Source: an uncultured Lysobacter sp. (GTDB lineage: Bacteria > Pseudomonadota > Gammaproteobacteria > Xanthomonadales > Xanthomonadaceae). From it: 6,529 bases of DNA. The DNA lies in NCBI GenBank assembly GCA_946480055.1, contig CAMLID010000130.1:1-6529 (forward strand), written 5' to 3'. Positions 6,047 through 6,529 of this stretch are shown in pieces. The first letter of the stretch is position 1; each line of letters starts with the position of its first letter. Made by a program: the position numbers and the translations under genes. The notes beneath the pieces were generated by a model. That model ran no database searches. It was not told where the DNA came from and saw nothing but the letters and a program-made list of their open reading frames with translations.

Positions 6047-6529
6047 ATGAGCGAGCTGATCCATTCCAGCGCAGTGATCGAGCCGGGCGCCAAGCTCGGC
6101 GCCGGCGTGCGCGTGGGCGCCTTCAGCTACATCGGCGACGAGGTCGAGATCGGCGACGGCACCGTGGTCGGTCCGCATTGCGTGATCCGCGGCCCGACCC
6201 GGATCGGCCGCGACAACAACTTCGTCGCCCAGTGCGCGATCGGCGGCGACCCGCAGGACAAGAAGTTCGCCGGCGAACGCACCGAACTGGTGATCGGCGA
6301 CCGCAACACCTTCCGCGAATTCGTCACCGTCAACCGCGGCACCGGCAACGGCGGCGGCACCACCCGGATCGGCGACGACAACTGGCTGCTGGCCTATGTC
6401 CACGTCGCCCACGACTGCGCGGTCGGCAACCAGTGCGTGTTCTCCAACAACGCGACCCTGGCCGGACACGTCGCGGTCGGCGACCACGTCATCCTCAGCG
6501 GCTTCGCCGGCATCCACCAGTTCTGCCGG
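6047..6529 (+). CDS. lpxA: UDP-N-acetylglucosamine O-acyltransferase, N-terminal part (3' end outside window)
   Basis: LpxA moves a 3-hydroxyacyl chain from ACP to the 3-OH of UDP-GlcNAc, the first and reversible step of lipid A synthesis, as a cytoplasmic homotrimer. The frame is open from ATG 6047 to the right edge, giving 161 of roughly 260 expected residues. The visible part is the left-handed beta-helix: repeats such as IEPGAK, IGDEVE and IGDGTV, the external-loop region [12 protein letters not shown] (66-77), EFVTVNRGT (91-99), and AYVHVAHDC with His119 and catalytic His122 (E. coli H122 and H125). NNATLAGHV (134-142) and HQFC (157-160) also match the family. These motifs separate it from LpxD, which has an N-terminal uridine domain and IGHN at its catalytic His. 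Asn96 replaces the His of the E. coli TIHRGT segment. The ribosome-binding site is weak (AAGA at 6039-6042). lpxB is expected next but not seen. Confidence 0.96.
   Translation, partial: MSELIHSSAVIEPGAKLGAGVRVGAFSYIGDEVEIGDGTVVGPHCVIRGPTRIGRDNNFVAQCAIGGDPQDKKFAGERTELVIGDRNTFREFVTVNRGTGNGGGTTRIGDDNWLLAYVHVAHDCAVGNQCVFSNNATLAGHVAVGDHVILSGFAGIHQFCR

Overview
The window is about 6.5 kb of high-GC DNA with every gene on the + strand. It is a slice of the conserved proteobacterial envelope-biogenesis cluster: dxr (3' part), rseP, bamA, lpxD, fabZ, lpxA (5' part). The GC-rich codon use, the gene order (dxr directly before rseP) and the BamA sequence suggest a gammaproteobacterium of the Xanthomonadaceae/Lysobacteraceae, most likely Lysobacter or a close relative. 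The BamA features include the C-terminal LQFTFGGTF, the YYKLNYNISKFWP segment and an Arg-Arg signal peptide ending ALA-Q. The genus call rests on remembered family sequences, not on a search.

Layout. Bases 1-557 hold the C-terminal part of Dxr (isoprenoid precursor synthesis, needed for undecaprenyl phosphate and quinones). Bases 590-1951 encode RseP, the site-2 intramembrane metalloprotease. After a 95-bp gap, 2047-4512 encodes BamA, the outer-membrane protein insertase. LpxD (4538-5575) follows after 25 nt and starts on GTG. FabZ (5572-6027) overlaps LpxD by 4 nt with a strong Shine-Dalgarno sequence. LpxA starts at 6047 after 19 nt and runs off the right edge. Gaps are short (19-95 nt) and I see no intrinsic terminator, so this looks like one transcription unit, probably entered from upstream of the window and continuing into lpxB.

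How the genes work together. FabZ dehydrates 3-hydroxyacyl-ACP for membrane phospholipid synthesis. LpxA and LpxD use the same 3-hydroxyacyl-ACP pool for the first and third steps of lipid A synthesis. BamA inserts beta-barrel proteins into the outer membrane that LPS helps build. RseP takes part in the envelope-stress response that senses failures of this assembly, through anti-sigma factor cleavage. Dxr supplies isoprenoid units for envelope carriers. Catalytic residues are intact in every gene where they fall inside the window.

Novelty. I do not see an undescribed system, mobile element, CRISPR array or RNA gene. The points worth a second look are small: no skp/ompH gene between bamA and lpxD, uncertain bamA and lpxD starts, a small hairpin in the bamA leader, substitutions at LpxD positions linked to acyl-chain selection, and a remodelled loop-6 neighbourhood in BamA.
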